A DNA stretch of 64,000 nucleotides from Parabacteroides chongii (lineage in GTDB: Bacteria > Bacteroidota > Bacteroidia > Bacteroidales > Tannerellaceae). Below are positions 8,385 to 16,419 of this stretch, piece after piece. Below the pieces are notes generated by a model, which was not told the origin of the DNA, made no database searches, and was given only the letters and a program-made list of their open reading frames with translations. Location: contig NZ_CP120849.1 of NCBI RefSeq assembly GCF_029581355.1, forward strand, positions 2,574,501 to 2,638,500. Direction: 5' to 3'. Within the stretch, counting starts at the first letter, position 1; every line of letters starts with the position of its first letter. The position numbers and the translations under genes were made by a program.

Positions 8385-8930
8385 TTATTTTTTCGGGATG
8401 ACATATCCAACCGGGTTGCGTGGCTTATCCTGCTGTTTTTGTTTTAAAGCCATTTCATTCAGTATATCATAAATATCAGCAATTTGCAGGTTTGTATCAA
8501 GCATAAACTGATCTAACTGTTTTTTTATTTCTGTATAACCGGTTGTCAATTCGCGTAGCAAGACGAAAGCACGCATGATGGCAATGTTGATTTCAATAGC
8601 TTTGGGACTTCTGAGAATACCGGATAGCATAGCAACTCCTTGCTCTGTAAAAGCAAAAGGTAGATATCTGTTACCTCCTCTTTTTGAGGTCACAAATTGT
8701 GACCTCAAATGGTCTGTGGAGTTTGAGGTGCCAAATTGGTACCTCAAAGCTTCATACTCTTTCTCAGAAAGTTCGAACATAAAATCGGAAGGAAAACGAG
8801 TAATATTTCGCTTTACAGCTCGTTTTAATTCTTTTGTTTCTACTTCGTAGAGTTTTGCCAGATCATAATCCATCATCACCCTATACCCTCTGATCTCAAA
8901 AATCTTTTGTTGTATCAGTTGTAATTCCAT
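8385..8930 (-). CDS. ORF6N-domain DNA-binding protein
   Basis: 181 residues. The N-terminal ORF6N domain (about 10-95) starts [30 protein letters not shown]... and contains [13 protein letters not shown]. It is a KilA-N-related fold found in phage antirepressor-like proteins and scattered widely through Bacteroidetes chromosomes. A coiled-coil-prone region follows. Start at ATG 8930: a longer reading begins at 8987, but a perfect -7 box (complement of 8959-8966) lies 28 nt upstream of 8930 and inside that extension. No phage genes are nearby, so it is probably a lone regulator; target unknown. Confidence 0.85.
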   Translation of the reverse strand: MELQLIQQKIFEIRGYRVMMDYDLAKLYEVETKELKRAVKRNITRFPSDFMFELSEKEYEALRYQFGTSNSTDHLRSQFVTSKRGGNRYLPFAFTEQGVAMLSGILRSPKAIEINIAIMRAFVLLRELTTGYTEIKKQLDQFMLDTNLQIADIYDILNEMALKQKQQDKPRNPVGYVIPKK

Positions 8931-8958
8931 AGCTAAGATTGTTTTAATTTGTAATCTA

Positions 8959-8966
8959 CAAATGTA
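8959..8966 (-). promoter_or_regulatory. -7 box (TACATTTG) of the ORF6N gene
   Basis: Exact TAnnTTTG on the minus strand, 28 nt before ATG 8930. This spacing is similar to the other promoters in the window. Confidence 0.6.
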
Positions 8967-9029
8967 AATAAATCTTTCAATAAACAAGGGATGCCCTTAT
9001 TATTCTTTTTATTAAAAGTAGGATGTGGA

Positions 9030-9743
9030 TTACAGCCTTCCCATTTTTGCAACAAATTCATCAAAGAAGATATCGCGGTAATTGTTGCCGATGGCTATTT
9101 CGTATTTGTCGATGTAGATATCGTTATTGTCGAAAGAGGCTATTTGTTGGGTGTTGACGATGTAAGAACGGTTTACCCGCAGGAATACTTTGGGGAGTAG
9201 TTCGTGTATCGCTTTCATGCTGGTTTTGGTGATGATGCGCTGATCGGGAAGTTGAATGATTACATAATCTTTTAACCCCTCGATGAACAATATATCTTTA
9301 AAATTGACTTTGAAGAAACGACGTTCGGACTTGACAAACATGAATTCGCTCTCCACGTTTTCGATATTTTCCTTTTCTTCCGTCAACAGAAGTGCATGAT
9401 ATGATTTGGCTTTCTCAACCGCTTTTTGGAATCTCTCGGAGACAATCGGTTTCACCAGGTAATCGACGGCATCCACCTCGTAACTGTCGATTGCATATTC
9501 TGCATAAGCAGTAGTGAATATCACGAGAGTGCTTTTAGGAATGGTACGGGCGAACTCCAGTCCGGTTACTTTGGGCATGCGGATATCCAGAAATATCAGG
9601 TCGACCGGATGTTCTTCGATAAACCGGGCAGCCGAAGTGGCATTGTTGAAACTACCGGCCAGTGTCAGTCCTCCGGTTTCATTTATCAGCATCTCTACCG
9701 CTTCACGGGCCAGAGGTTCGTCGTCTACGATGATACAGTTCAT
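9030..9743 (-). CDS. LytTR-family response regulator
   Basis: 237 residues. Receiver domain about 1-115 with acidic pocket DDE (7-9), phosphoacceptor Asp53 in LIFLDIRMP, TTAYAEYAID and Lys in YLVKPI. A LytTR DNA-binding domain follows (about 135-235: FMFVKSERRFFKVNFKDILFIEGLKDYV, RVNRSYIVN). Its ATG overlaps the stop of the kinase gene upstream (9740-9743), so this is a cognate pair. LytTR regulators bind pairs of imperfect direct repeats upstream of their targets; the targets here are unknown, but the TonB receptor of the same operon is an obvious candidate. Confidence 0.95.
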   Translation of the reverse strand: MNCIIVDDEPLAREAVEMLINETGGLTLAGSFNNATSAARFIEEHPVDLIFLDIRMPKVTGLEFARTIPKSTLVIFTTAYAEYAIDSYEVDAVDYLVKPIVSERFQKAVEKAKSYHALLLTEEKENIENVESEFMFVKSERRFFKVNFKDILFIEGLKDYVIIQLPDQRIITKTSMKAIHELLPKVFLRVNRSYIVNTQQIASFDNNDIYIDKYEIAIGNNYRDIFFDEFVAKMGRL

Positions 9744-10804
9744 AAGTCCAGGTGTAAATTAACGATGTAACTATGTTTATCTTCTATGATTTCTAGCGAA
9801 TGGCGGCCGGGATACAGTAAATCCAATCGTCGCCTGATGTTCTTCAGGCCCAGTCCGCCGATACGGTTGTCTTTTTCTTCCTCTTCGGCAGGCTTCGAGT
9901 TTTCACACCGAAAGGTCAACCGGTTATCCTGCACATTGAAAGAAAGATATACAAACGAAGCATTCTCCCCGTCTGTATTGTGTTTGACTGCATTTTCCAC
10001 AAAAGGGATGAACAACAGAGGTGGTAACCATACACTGTTGATATCGCCCTCTTTGGAAATGGTATAATTGAACTTATCCCGGCGTATCTTCTCCAGATTC
10101 AGGAAATCACTCATAAAACGGATGTCAGAACTGAGTTGTATCCTGTCCTGGGCACTGTCGTTGAACTGGTAACGCAACAGGTCTTCCAATTTGAACAATA
10201 CATCTGCTGCTTCGTCACGTTCTTTCCTGATCAGTACATATACATTGTTCAGCATATTAAACAGAAAGTGAGGATTGATCTGGCTTTTCAGGAATTTCAA
10301 CTCCGATTGCAGGGTGGCGGCTTCCAGTTCGCTGACACGCTGATTGTTGCTGATCCAATGTTTAAAGAGCATCATAGCAGAAGAACCGGCAACCAACAAG
10401 CCAGTGGATATTGTTGAAGACAGGATATTTAACCAGATTACCGACTGGCTGGATGGCAGCTCCTCAAACCGTGTATCTTCGAAAAGAGTTTGGAGAGACC
10501 CTAATGTCACAATCGATACAAGAATCAATGTAAATGCCGTGATCAGGTAAAGAAGCAGACGCCCTTTGAGCAGAAACCGTGGTACCAATACATAAGCATT
10601 TACATAAATGAGTATGTCGATGAGCAGGAAATAACCTATCCATGAACGGATACGTGCCGGAGTAATGATCAGTTCGTCCGGCGTATCCCAGAATACGTTG
10701 ATCGTGATAAGAAAAACGACCAGTTGCAACAGGAGATGCCTGTAAATCCTTTTCCGCGGACTTAACAGGAAATCAGATACTATATAATCTATATTATTTG
10801 CCAT
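9740..10804 (-). CDS. LytS/YehU-type sensor histidine kinase (intact)
   Basis: 354 residues. Four predicted membrane helices in the first 150 residues (around 23-38, 54-74, 85-103 and 123-147), then the His_kinase box with SQINPHFLFN (His179). The ATPase part has an N-box FIPFVENAVKHN near 270 and G-box GGLGLKNIRRRL near 316. It should phosphorylate the LytTR regulator downstream (4-nt overlap). Its start lies 11 nt inside the end of the upstream pseudokinase gene, so the three are a tightly packed operon. Confidence 0.95.
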   Translation of the reverse strand: MANNIDYIVSDFLLSPRKRIYRHLLLQLVVFLITINVFWDTPDELIITPARIRSWIGYFLLIDILIYVNAYVLVPRFLLKGRLLLYLITAFTLILVSIVTLGSLQTLFEDTRFEELPSSQSVIWLNILSSTISTGLLVAGSSAMMLFKHWISNNQRVSELEAATLQSELKFLKSQINPHFLFNMLNNVYVLIRKERDEAADVLFKLEDLLRYQFNDSAQDRIQLSSDIRFMSDFLNLEKIRRDKFNYTISKEGDINSVWLPPLLFIPFVENAVKHNTDGENASFVYLSFNVQDNRLTFRCENSKPAEEEEKDNRIGGLGLKNIRRRLDLLYPGRHSLEIIEDKHSYIVNLHLDL

Positions 10805-11876
10805 GCGTATTCAATTTTAATAGAATAGTGCCTGTTCCCTGATCTTTGTCCTGTGTAACGGATAATGAATAATTGCCCGGATAAAGAAGGTTGAGACGTG
10901 CTTTGAGGCCATCCAACTCTTGGATAGCCGGTGTATCGGTTTCGTCGAACCGGCAGATAATAGAAATCTGTTGCCCTTCCCGGCTTGCCTGCAAGAGTAT
11001 AGATGGACGACTTGTTTGCTTCCCGGTTCTTTTCAAAGCGTATTGAATGATCGGTACAAGCAGGAGGGGAGGAATAAGCACTCCCGTCAGCTCCGTTTCC
11101 GATACAATCCGATAATCGAATGAATCGGAATAGAACTTCTCCAGTGCCAGGTAGTTATTCAGAAAAGTGATTTCAGAATTTAATAATACCTTATCGCGTG
11201 CCCCGTCATACAGTTGGTAACGTAGTAACTGGCTTAACCGTAACACCATATCCGCCGCTTTCTCCGGTTCGCTTTTCGATAACACGGCAGTCCGGCTTAA
11301 TGTATTGAATAATAACGATGGATTCACCTGTTCTTTCAGGTTATCCACTTCCGACTGTATCTGTTTCTTCTCCAGTAGGTTTACCCGTTGGTTCTCTATC
11401 ATCCAATGTCTTAGTAATACGGTCATGGAGATACCGGTGATACAGATCATGTTCAGCATGAAGTCCGATAAACTATCCAGGATACTGACCATATTGAAGT
11501 AAGAACTCCTGATCGGAGGAATACCGGATGAAGTAAATATCCAGTATTCCTGCACATACCGTATCAATATAAGCAGTAAGATGGAACTGGCGGAATAAAT
11601 GATATAAGTCAGATACCTCTTTTTTAGCAATAATCTGGGTACGAGCAGATAGAGATGGAGATAACCGACTATAACATAGGAAATCAGAGTACTGAAACCT
11701 GCCAGGTAAACATAATTATCCAACAACTCAACTCTTGCTCCGTATGTATAGATGTTCTGGTTGAGTGATACTGCCGCTACTGCCACGAGCAACAGGATAT
11801 GACGCGCTATTCTGTATCTGGAACTGACCAGAAACTGATACAGGAAAGTTTGTTTATTAATAGGGTTGTCTGTCAT
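10794..11876 (-). CDS. Histidine-kinase-like protein lacking catalytic residues (pseudokinase)
   Basis: 360 residues with the same layout as its neighbour: about four membrane helices, then a LytS-type kinase region. The phosphoacceptor box reads EQVNPSLLFN, so His is replaced by Ser187. The N-box is LVPIIQYALKRT instead of the canonical ENAVKHN-type, losing the Mg/ATP-binding Asn, and the G-box Gly-rich loop is replaced by IQELDGLKARL. The reading frame is intact for its whole length with no stop or frameshift, so it is probably maintained. It overlaps the intact kinase gene by 11 nt. Likely role: a heterodimer partner or sensor subunit that controls the active kinase (inference). Confidence 0.9.
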   Translation of the reverse strand: MTDNPINKQTFLYQFLVSSRYRIARHILLLVAVAAVSLNQNIYTYGARVELLDNYVYLAGFSTLISYVIVGYLHLYLLVPRLLLKKRYLTYIIYSASSILLLILIRYVQEYWIFTSSGIPPIRSSYFNMVSILDSLSDFMLNMICITGISMTVLLRHWMIENQRVNLLEKKQIQSEVDNLKEQVNPSLLFNTLSRTAVLSKSEPEKAADMVLRLSQLLRYQLYDGARDKVLLNSEITFLNNYLALEKFYSDSFDYRIVSETELTGVLIPPLLLVPIIQYALKRTGKQTSRPSILLQASREGQQISIICRFDETDTPAIQELDGLKARLNLLYPGNYSLSVTQDKDQGTGTILLKLNTHGK

Positions 11877-11939
11877 ATAGCGGCATCCTCTTTAAGTGTC
11901 CGAAATTACTATTTTATTTGTTACCAGTCGGTAAAACGG

Positions 11940-14309
11940 TTAAAATTCTAGTTTATAACTTATATTACTGATAGGAATACTTTGCCCGTTCCGCTCCATC
12001 ACACCGGATTTCAGGTTATAATGATAGCCGTAATATTCTTTAGTCCCCGTTACATTCAGTGCTTTGATAGCAAATTCATGCGCTACTTTCTTTTTATTTA
12101 TTTTATAGCTGACGGTGAAGTTGGCGATGAACATGACCGGATATTGTTGTGAATAGGCGCGTGTTTCGTCATATTGCGCTTCCTTATCCGGATGAGACAG
12201 ACTGGCTTCCGTATCGAGGGGAGAATAACGTTCTCCTCCCTGCAGGGTGAATTTTGCATTGGCACTCAGGATATTCTGTTTGTTTTTACCCAGCATCCAC
12301 TCTTTTCCGATCAAGGTGTTGAGTATATACCGGCGGTTGAAGCGGGTATTATGCCAGACACCGTCTCCACCTTTGTATTTGGAATCAAAAACAGAGGCTG
12401 TTATCAGATAATATAATCCTCTGCTCAGATACTTCTCCAGTGTGATGTCTACTCCGATGTTACGTCCTTTTCCCTTGTTTACCAGTGCTTCTTCCACATA
12501 AAACTCTCTCCGGTTGAGGACGGAATAGGAACTGTCGGCAATGACCGGAACATCGTACAGGAACTGGACATAAGGCTCGACTTTGAGAAGTAAATTGTCG
12601 GATAACTTATAACCGAGTGTCAACATCAGGTGATGGGCTTTCGTGAAATCGAGATCCTTATTAACCGATTCCTCGCCGGAACTTTTGGAGTTGACGAAAT
12701 AGACATCCATCTTTTCCATGCGGCTATGTAAGCCGTAAGCCAGGGCAAGTGAGGTACGGGCGGTGGGTGTCCATTTCATTCCCAGGCGTGGTTCCAGCGT
12801 CCAGCTATTGTTGAGCGTCAGTATCTGGCTGTTCAAACCAGCGTTTATAGACAGTTGGTTGGTTATCCCGAAAGCGGAACTGGTATAAACGGAGATCAGG
12901 TCGGTTTGTCCTTTCCCTTTGGACAGGGTGTTTAACGGGGCTGTTTCAAACGGAGCCAGGTTCATTCTCATATCATAGAACATCCGGGTATAGGTGAAAC
13001 CTGTCTGGTTGGTATGGCGTGCGCTGAATTTCCGGTTATAAGACGAGGTTAGAGTCAGGTTTGTGTTCTTATTCTTTTGGTAGGTAAACGGAGTGAAGGT
13101 ATGATCGGCGGCATAGGAATCTTCGGTTGCGTTCATTTCGGAATAAGTGGCGGCCAAAGTCGTCTTCAGCATCGCATCGTTCGGAAAGAAATAGCGGTGG
13201 CTGATTCCTCCGGCTGCCATATATTGTTTGGCTGTTGATTTGAAGTTGTCGCGGGTATGTTCCCATTCCTGCGGATTCTCTTCGAAGTCACCTTCATATT
13301 TATCGATCAGACTGGTTCCCCAAACAGAAAAGGTTCCTGCTTTACGTGTCGGGAAGTTGAATTTGAAATTCAGATCCTGGTAATCGAGCGTACCACCCAT
13401 GTCTAATCCCGGATAGATACGGTTCAATAACCCGGTCGTGGAATACCGGTAGTTGAATATATAGGAGGCCTGATGCTTTTTGCTTAAAGGGCCTTCGGAC
13501 GCTATATCCAAACCTAATACGCCTGCCTGGATCGTATTTTCCATTTTCCGGTTATTTCCGTTCCGCAGTTTCATGTCGAATACCCCGGATACCGCGTTCC
13601 CGTATTCCGCAGGAAATGCGCCGGTGAAAAAGTCGGAATTACCCAGAACCTGGCTGCTGAGTGAAGAAAGGATACCGCCTCCCAATATCGAAATATCGGC
13701 AAAATGATTCGGATTAGGTATTTCCACATCTTCCATTCTCCATTGTAATAGATGGGGAGCATTCCCGTGGATGGATATCCCATTACTGGAAAGGTTGGCA
13801 GCTACACCGGCAAACGAACTGACCAGGCGTGCCGGATCATCCAGTCCGCCGGCATAACGGCTGGCTTCTTCCACACTGAGCATACGGGCTCCGGTGACAG
13901 CCATCTTATTGAGAGGCTGTTCTTTGTTTATCTGCGGGCGGATAACGACTTCGCTTAATTCCTGAACATTCTCTTTCAGTGAGATATCCAGATAGACTTC
14001 CTTGGCGGAAGTGACAAGGACTTCCCGGAATATACCGGGTTCGTAACCTAAATAAGTAGCCTGTACATTATGTCTTCCTATTGGAATGCCGGATAATACA
14101 AACTGCCCCTTTTCATCTGTGGTGGTTCCTGTTCCGGGCATATCCGAAAGCATAATTGTCACATCCGGCATCGGGTGACCGGAGGCTTTGTCGATGACGG
14201 TTCCGCGTAGAGTTTGTGCGGGTTGGTTGTTTGCGGTTGGTTGGGCATAGCCACCGGTTACGGATACAGACCAGATAAGCAGGAATAAAAAAGTGATTGT
14301 ACGATACAT
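11940..14309 (-). CDS. TonB-dependent receptor with carboxypeptidase-regulatory-like N-domain
   Basis: 789 residues. Signal peptide 1-22 (FLFLLIWSVSVTGGYAQ), then a CarboxypepD_reg-like domain (LRGTVIDKASGHPMPDVTIML... TYLGYEPG, about 32-115), a plug domain (about 135-245, with GISIHGNAPHLLQWRMEDVEIPNP shortened motif and FFTGAFPAEYGNAVSGVFDM) and a 22-strand-type barrel ending ISYKLEF. It is not a SusC (no SusD partner, about 300 residues shorter). It sits upstream of the pseudokinase, kinase and LytTR genes on the same strand (63-nt gap), so signal import and sensing may be linked. Substrate unknown. Confidence 0.93.
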   Translation of the reverse strand: MYRTITFLFLLIWSVSVTGGYAQPTANNQPAQTLRGTVIDKASGHPMPDVTIMLSDMPGTGTTTDEKGQFVLSGIPIGRHNVQATYLGYEPGIFREVLVTSAKEVYLDISLKENVQELSEVVIRPQINKEQPLNKMAVTGARMLSVEEASRYAGGLDDPARLVSSFAGVAANLSSNGISIHGNAPHLLQWRMEDVEIPNPNHFADISILGGGILSSLSSQVLGNSDFFTGAFPAEYGNAVSGVFDMKLRNGNNRKMENTIQAGVLGLDIASEGPLSKKHQASYIFNYRYSTTGLLNRIYPGLDMGGTLDYQDLNFKFNFPTRKAGTFSVWGTSLIDKYEGDFEENPQEWEHTRDNFKSTAKQYMAAGGISHRYFFPNDAMLKTTLAATYSEMNATEDSYAADHTFTPFTYQKNKNTNLTLTSSYNRKFSARHTNQTGFTYTRMFYDMRMNLAPFETAPLNTLSKGKGQTDLISVYTSSAFGITNQLSINAGLNSQILTLNNSWTLEPRLGMKWTPTARTSLALAYGLHSRMEKMDVYFVNSKSSGEESVNKDLDFTKAHHLMLTLGYKLSDNLLLKVEPYVQFLYDVPVIADSSYSVLNRREFYVEEALVNKGKGRNIGVDITLEKYLSRGLYYLITASVFDSKYKGGDGVWHNTRFNRRYILNTLIGKEWMLGKNKQNILSANAKFTLQGGERYSPLDTEASLSHPDKEAQYDETRAYSQQYPVMFIANFTVSYKINKKKVAHEFAIKALNVTGTKEYYGYHYNLKSGVMERNGQSIPISNISYKLEF

Positions 14310-14339
14310 ATTGATTATTGAATTGGGTGATACTGGGGA

Positions 14340-14540
14340 TTACGAAATACTTCCGTTGTTTTTCTTGTTTTTGATACGTGTCAGGATATCGTAGACGTAT
14401 TCGAATACCGTGCCTTTCCATTTGCTTCGGGTTATTTCTTCACTGAAAACATCTTCGAACGTATCGAATACTTTGATGCAATCTTCCGGATCTACTCCCG
14501 AACGGCTTGCTACTGCTGAAATGACTTCTCTTTTGTTCAT
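14340..14540 (-). CDS. Small HU-like protein (N-terminal helical half only)
   Basis: 66 residues. The first 36 (MNKREVISAVASRSGV, then DCIKVFDTFEDVFSEEI) resemble the helix-turn-helix dimerisation half of HU/IHF proteins, but the beta-arm DNA-binding half is missing and the rest (KWKGTVFEYVYDILTRIKNKK) is different. It starts at ATG 14540. A near-consensus -7 box (TATCTTCG, complement of 14567-14574) lies 27 nt upstream. It is followed after 30 nt by the TonB receptor gene and probably leads the minus-strand operon. Role unknown. Confidence 0.7.
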   Translation of the reverse strand: MNKREVISAVASRSGVDPEDCIKVFDTFEDVFSEEITRSKWKGTVFEYVYDILTRIKNKKNNGSIS

Positions 14541-14566
14541 AACTCTTTTGTTTTATGATTATGCAG

Positions 14567-14574
14567 CGAAGATA
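14567..14574 (-). promoter_or_regulatory. Near-consensus -7 box (TATCTTCG) of the HU-like/receptor operon
   Basis: One mismatch to TAnnTTTG, 27 nt before the start codon on the minus strand. The same variant precedes the hybrid two-component gene at 51173-51180. Confidence 0.45.
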
Positions 14575-14654
14575 GTCCTGTAAGGAAAGTGCTTTCGGGT
14601 TTGTAGACGGAAGTGCTTTTTTCGTATATAGAATTCTTATTACGGTCGACAAGG

Positions 14655-14712
14655 TCTTGTTTCGTTTCAGCAGCGGAAAAATACGTTTCGGAAAATTCCT
14701 GTTTCGTTTCGG
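14655..14712. repeat. Short 21-nt-period TGTTTCG/CGTTTC repeats
   Basis: CGTTTC begins at 14663, 14684 and 14705 (period 21), and TTGTTTCG/CTGTTTCG begins at 14658 and 14700 (42 apart). It lies between the divergent HU-like gene and the small plus-strand gene. It is weaker than the three dyad arrays because the inverted word is not regularly spaced. Confidence 0.45.
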
Positions 14713-14746
14713 CAAAATAAAGTAAGTTTACAATACATCTATATAA

Positions 14747-14754
14747 TAAGTTTG
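14747..14754 (+). promoter_or_regulatory. -7 box (TAAGTTTG)
   Basis: Exact TAnnTTTG on the plus strand, 41 nt before ATG 14796. It implies that the short reading frame below, and possibly the lipoprotein gene after it, is transcribed. Confidence 0.5.
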
Positions 14755-14795
14755 CATCGAAATGAATGATTGGATGATTAAAATTGTTGAGAAAA

Positions 14796-14957
14796 ATGGC
14801 AAACACATTATTGTTGGGGTTATTAGCTGCATTTACGTGTGCCGATTATAGGTCGGTGCCGACAGAAAGTAAACCGGTCACGGAAGAAGAAAAAGTGAAT
14901 CCGGAGGTTTTGGATAAGCCTATGTTCGAAGAGAACGGACTGGTTGTTAATAGATGA
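14796..14957 (+). CDS. Small putative secreted peptide
   Basis: 53 codons: a hydrophobic start (MANTLLLGLLAAFTCADYRS) and an acidic Pro/Glu-rich tail ending ENGLVVNR. With the in-frame TTG at 14787 the start becomes MRKMANTLLL, a better signal peptide with a positive N-region. Cys15 could be a lipid-attachment site, but Phe-Thr before it is a poor lipobox. A promoter box lies just upstream and the DUF4136 lipoprotein gene starts 69 nt downstream. No family recognised; it may not be a real gene. Confidence 0.4.
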   Translation: MANTLLLGLLAAFTCADYRSVPTESKPVTEEEKVNPEVLDKPMFEENGLVVNR

Positions 14958-15026
14958 TCGAACGAATTTCAGAGACATTCGTTGTGTGTTTAGATTTAAT
15001 TCTGTTACTTAAAAATTAAAAGACGT

Positions 15027-15659
15027 ATGAAGAAGTTGTTTTTATTTGCTTTGGCTGTGACAGCCTTATTTTCTTCCTGCGAGAAAGACCCGGATCTGAA
15101 TAAGCTGTCCAGTGATTATGCTGTCTATACGAATTATGATAGCAATGTTCAGTTCAACAAATTCAATTCTTATTATCTTCCTGATAGCATTCTGGTAGCC
15201 GGTAGTGGTTTGAAGGCCCAATATTGGAAAGACGAGAATGCCCAAAAGATCATTAATGAGGTAGTGACTGAGATGGATGCCCGTGGATATACCCGGATCG
15301 ATGACAAGGAAAAGGCCGACATCGGTTTACAGTTATCCTATGCCCAAAGTACTACGCAGATCATCTCTCCGGGATATGGCTATGGTTACGGCTGGTGGGG
15401 AGCCGGTTTCTGGGGACCGTTCTGGAATGACTGGTATTATCCGTATCCTGTTTCCTATAGTTATGACACCGGCACATTTGTTGCAGAAATGGTCGACTTA
15501 ACGGATAAACCGACCGATGGGAATAAGAAGGTCGATCTGCCGGTTATCTGGCATGCTTATGCTTCGGGCTTGATGTATAATAATTCGCGCATCGATATGC
15601 AACTGACACTGCGTGCTGTCGAACAGGCCTTTGCCCAATCCTCTTATATCAATAAATAA
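15027..15659 (+). CDS. DUF4136-type lipoprotein
   Basis: 210 residues. Lipoprotein signal peptide with lipobox LFSSC (Cys18). The mature part has the DUF4136 pattern: YDSNVQFNKFNSYYLPDS, KIINEVVTEMDARGYTRIDDKEKADIGLQLSY, then a Gly/Tyr/Trp-rich loop (GYGYGYGWWGAGFWGP near 117-132) and WHAYASGLM. Such proteins are membrane-anchored and of unknown function. The small barrel-protein gene follows after 15 nt, so they form an operon. Confidence 0.88.
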   Translation: MKKLFLFALAVTALFSSCEKDPDLNKLSSDYAVYTNYDSNVQFNKFNSYYLPDSILVAGSGLKAQYWKDENAQKIINEVVTEMDARGYTRIDDKEKADIGLQLSYAQSTTQIISPGYGYGYGWWGAGFWGPFWNDWYYPYPVSYSYDTGTFVAEMVDLTDKPTDGNKKVDLPVIWHAYASGLMYNNSRIDMQLTLRAVEQAFAQSSYINK

Positions 15660-15674
15660 TAAAACCGGAAGATT

Positions 15675-16307
15675 ATGAAAACGATGAGATACATTTTTAA
15701 GAAACAATTCATATTATTGATGATACTGTCTGTTTTCTGCTTGAAAGGACAGGCACAGATAGAAGATAAGCTGCATTTTAATGTAGACTGGCAGATGAAT
15801 GCTCCGATCCATACGGATTTTGCAGATAAGATCAGCGGTTGGGGAATGAATTTTGAAGCAGGATACTATGTAACGCCTTCCTGGTCATTGGGAGCATTCC
15901 TGAGTTTTCATACGAATCATAAATACGTAGACCGGCAGACCTTGCAATTATCGCCGACCGAATCGTTGACGACCGACCAGCAGTTATCGGCTTTTCAATT
16001 ACCTTTTGGTCTGACGACTTCCTACCGCTTCGGGCAGAATGATTATCTGAAACCGTATGTGGGTGTGAAATTGGGTGCCATGTATGCGGAAAATTCCAGT
16101 TATATGACGACAGTTCGTTATTATTCGAATCCGTGGGGTTTCTATGTATCGCCTGAACTGGGAATGAATATTTATCCTGTGCCGGACAAGCGTTTCGGTT
16201 TTCATGTGGCCTTGTATTACAGTTACGCCACAAACCAAACGGATTTACTGACTTATTCGATGAACGGGCAAAACAATCTGGGATTCCGTGTCGGTATTTG
16301 TTTCTGA
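15675..16307 (+). CDS. Small outer-membrane beta-barrel protein
   Basis: 210 residues. Signal peptide about 1-27 (FILLMILSVFCLKGQAQ), then about eight amphipathic strands (GWGMNFEAGYYVTPSWSLGAF, LPFGLTTSYRFG, LKPYVGVKLGAMYA, FGFHVALYYSYA) ending LGFRVGICF, with aromatic residue near the C-terminus. OmpW/OmpX-like size; no specific family assigned. Cotranscribed with the DUF4136 lipoprotein and followed by a terminator. Confidence 0.82.
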   Translation: MKTMRYIFKKQFILLMILSVFCLKGQAQIEDKLHFNVDWQMNAPIHTDFADKISGWGMNFEAGYYVTPSWSLGAFLSFHTNHKYVDRQTLQLSPTESLTTDQQLSAFQLPFGLTTSYRFGQNDYLKPYVGVKLGAMYAENSSYMTTVRYYSNPWGFYVSPELGMNIYPVPDKRFGFHVALYYSYATNQTDLLTYSMNGQNNLGFRVGICF

Positions 16308-16332
16308 TAGGTTCGTGATATATGTTTTCTTA

Positions 16333-16380
16333 TAAAGAGGGTATCTGAAAATTGATATCAGATAGCCTCTTTATTTCTTT
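16333..16380 (+). terminator. Terminator after the DUF4136/barrel operon
   Basis: Long stem TAAAGAGGGTATCTG (16333-16347) with CAGATAGCCTCTTTA (16359-16373), one mismatch, followed by TTTCTTT. Confidence 0.85.
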
Positions 16381-16388
16381 GAAAGCCT

Positions 16389-16396
16389 TACATTTG
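16389..16396 (+). promoter_or_regulatory. -7 box (TACATTTG) of the second LytS/LytTR pair
   Basis: Exact TAnnTTTG ending 23 nt before ATG 16420. It overlaps the upstream in-frame GTG at 16396 and so argues against that start. Confidence 0.6.
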
Positions 16397-16419
16397 TGCT
16401 TACAATAGATCATCAAATT

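Noticed and set aside
8385..8930. Prophage remnant suggested by the ORF6N domain
   Set aside because: No other phage gene, integrase or attachment site nearby; such proteins are common lone chromosomal genes in this phylum.
14764..14853. 29-codon frame MNDWMIKIVEKNGK... in another frame
   Set aside because: Overlaps the 53-codon frame, has no signal-like features, and starts only 9 nt after the -7 box.
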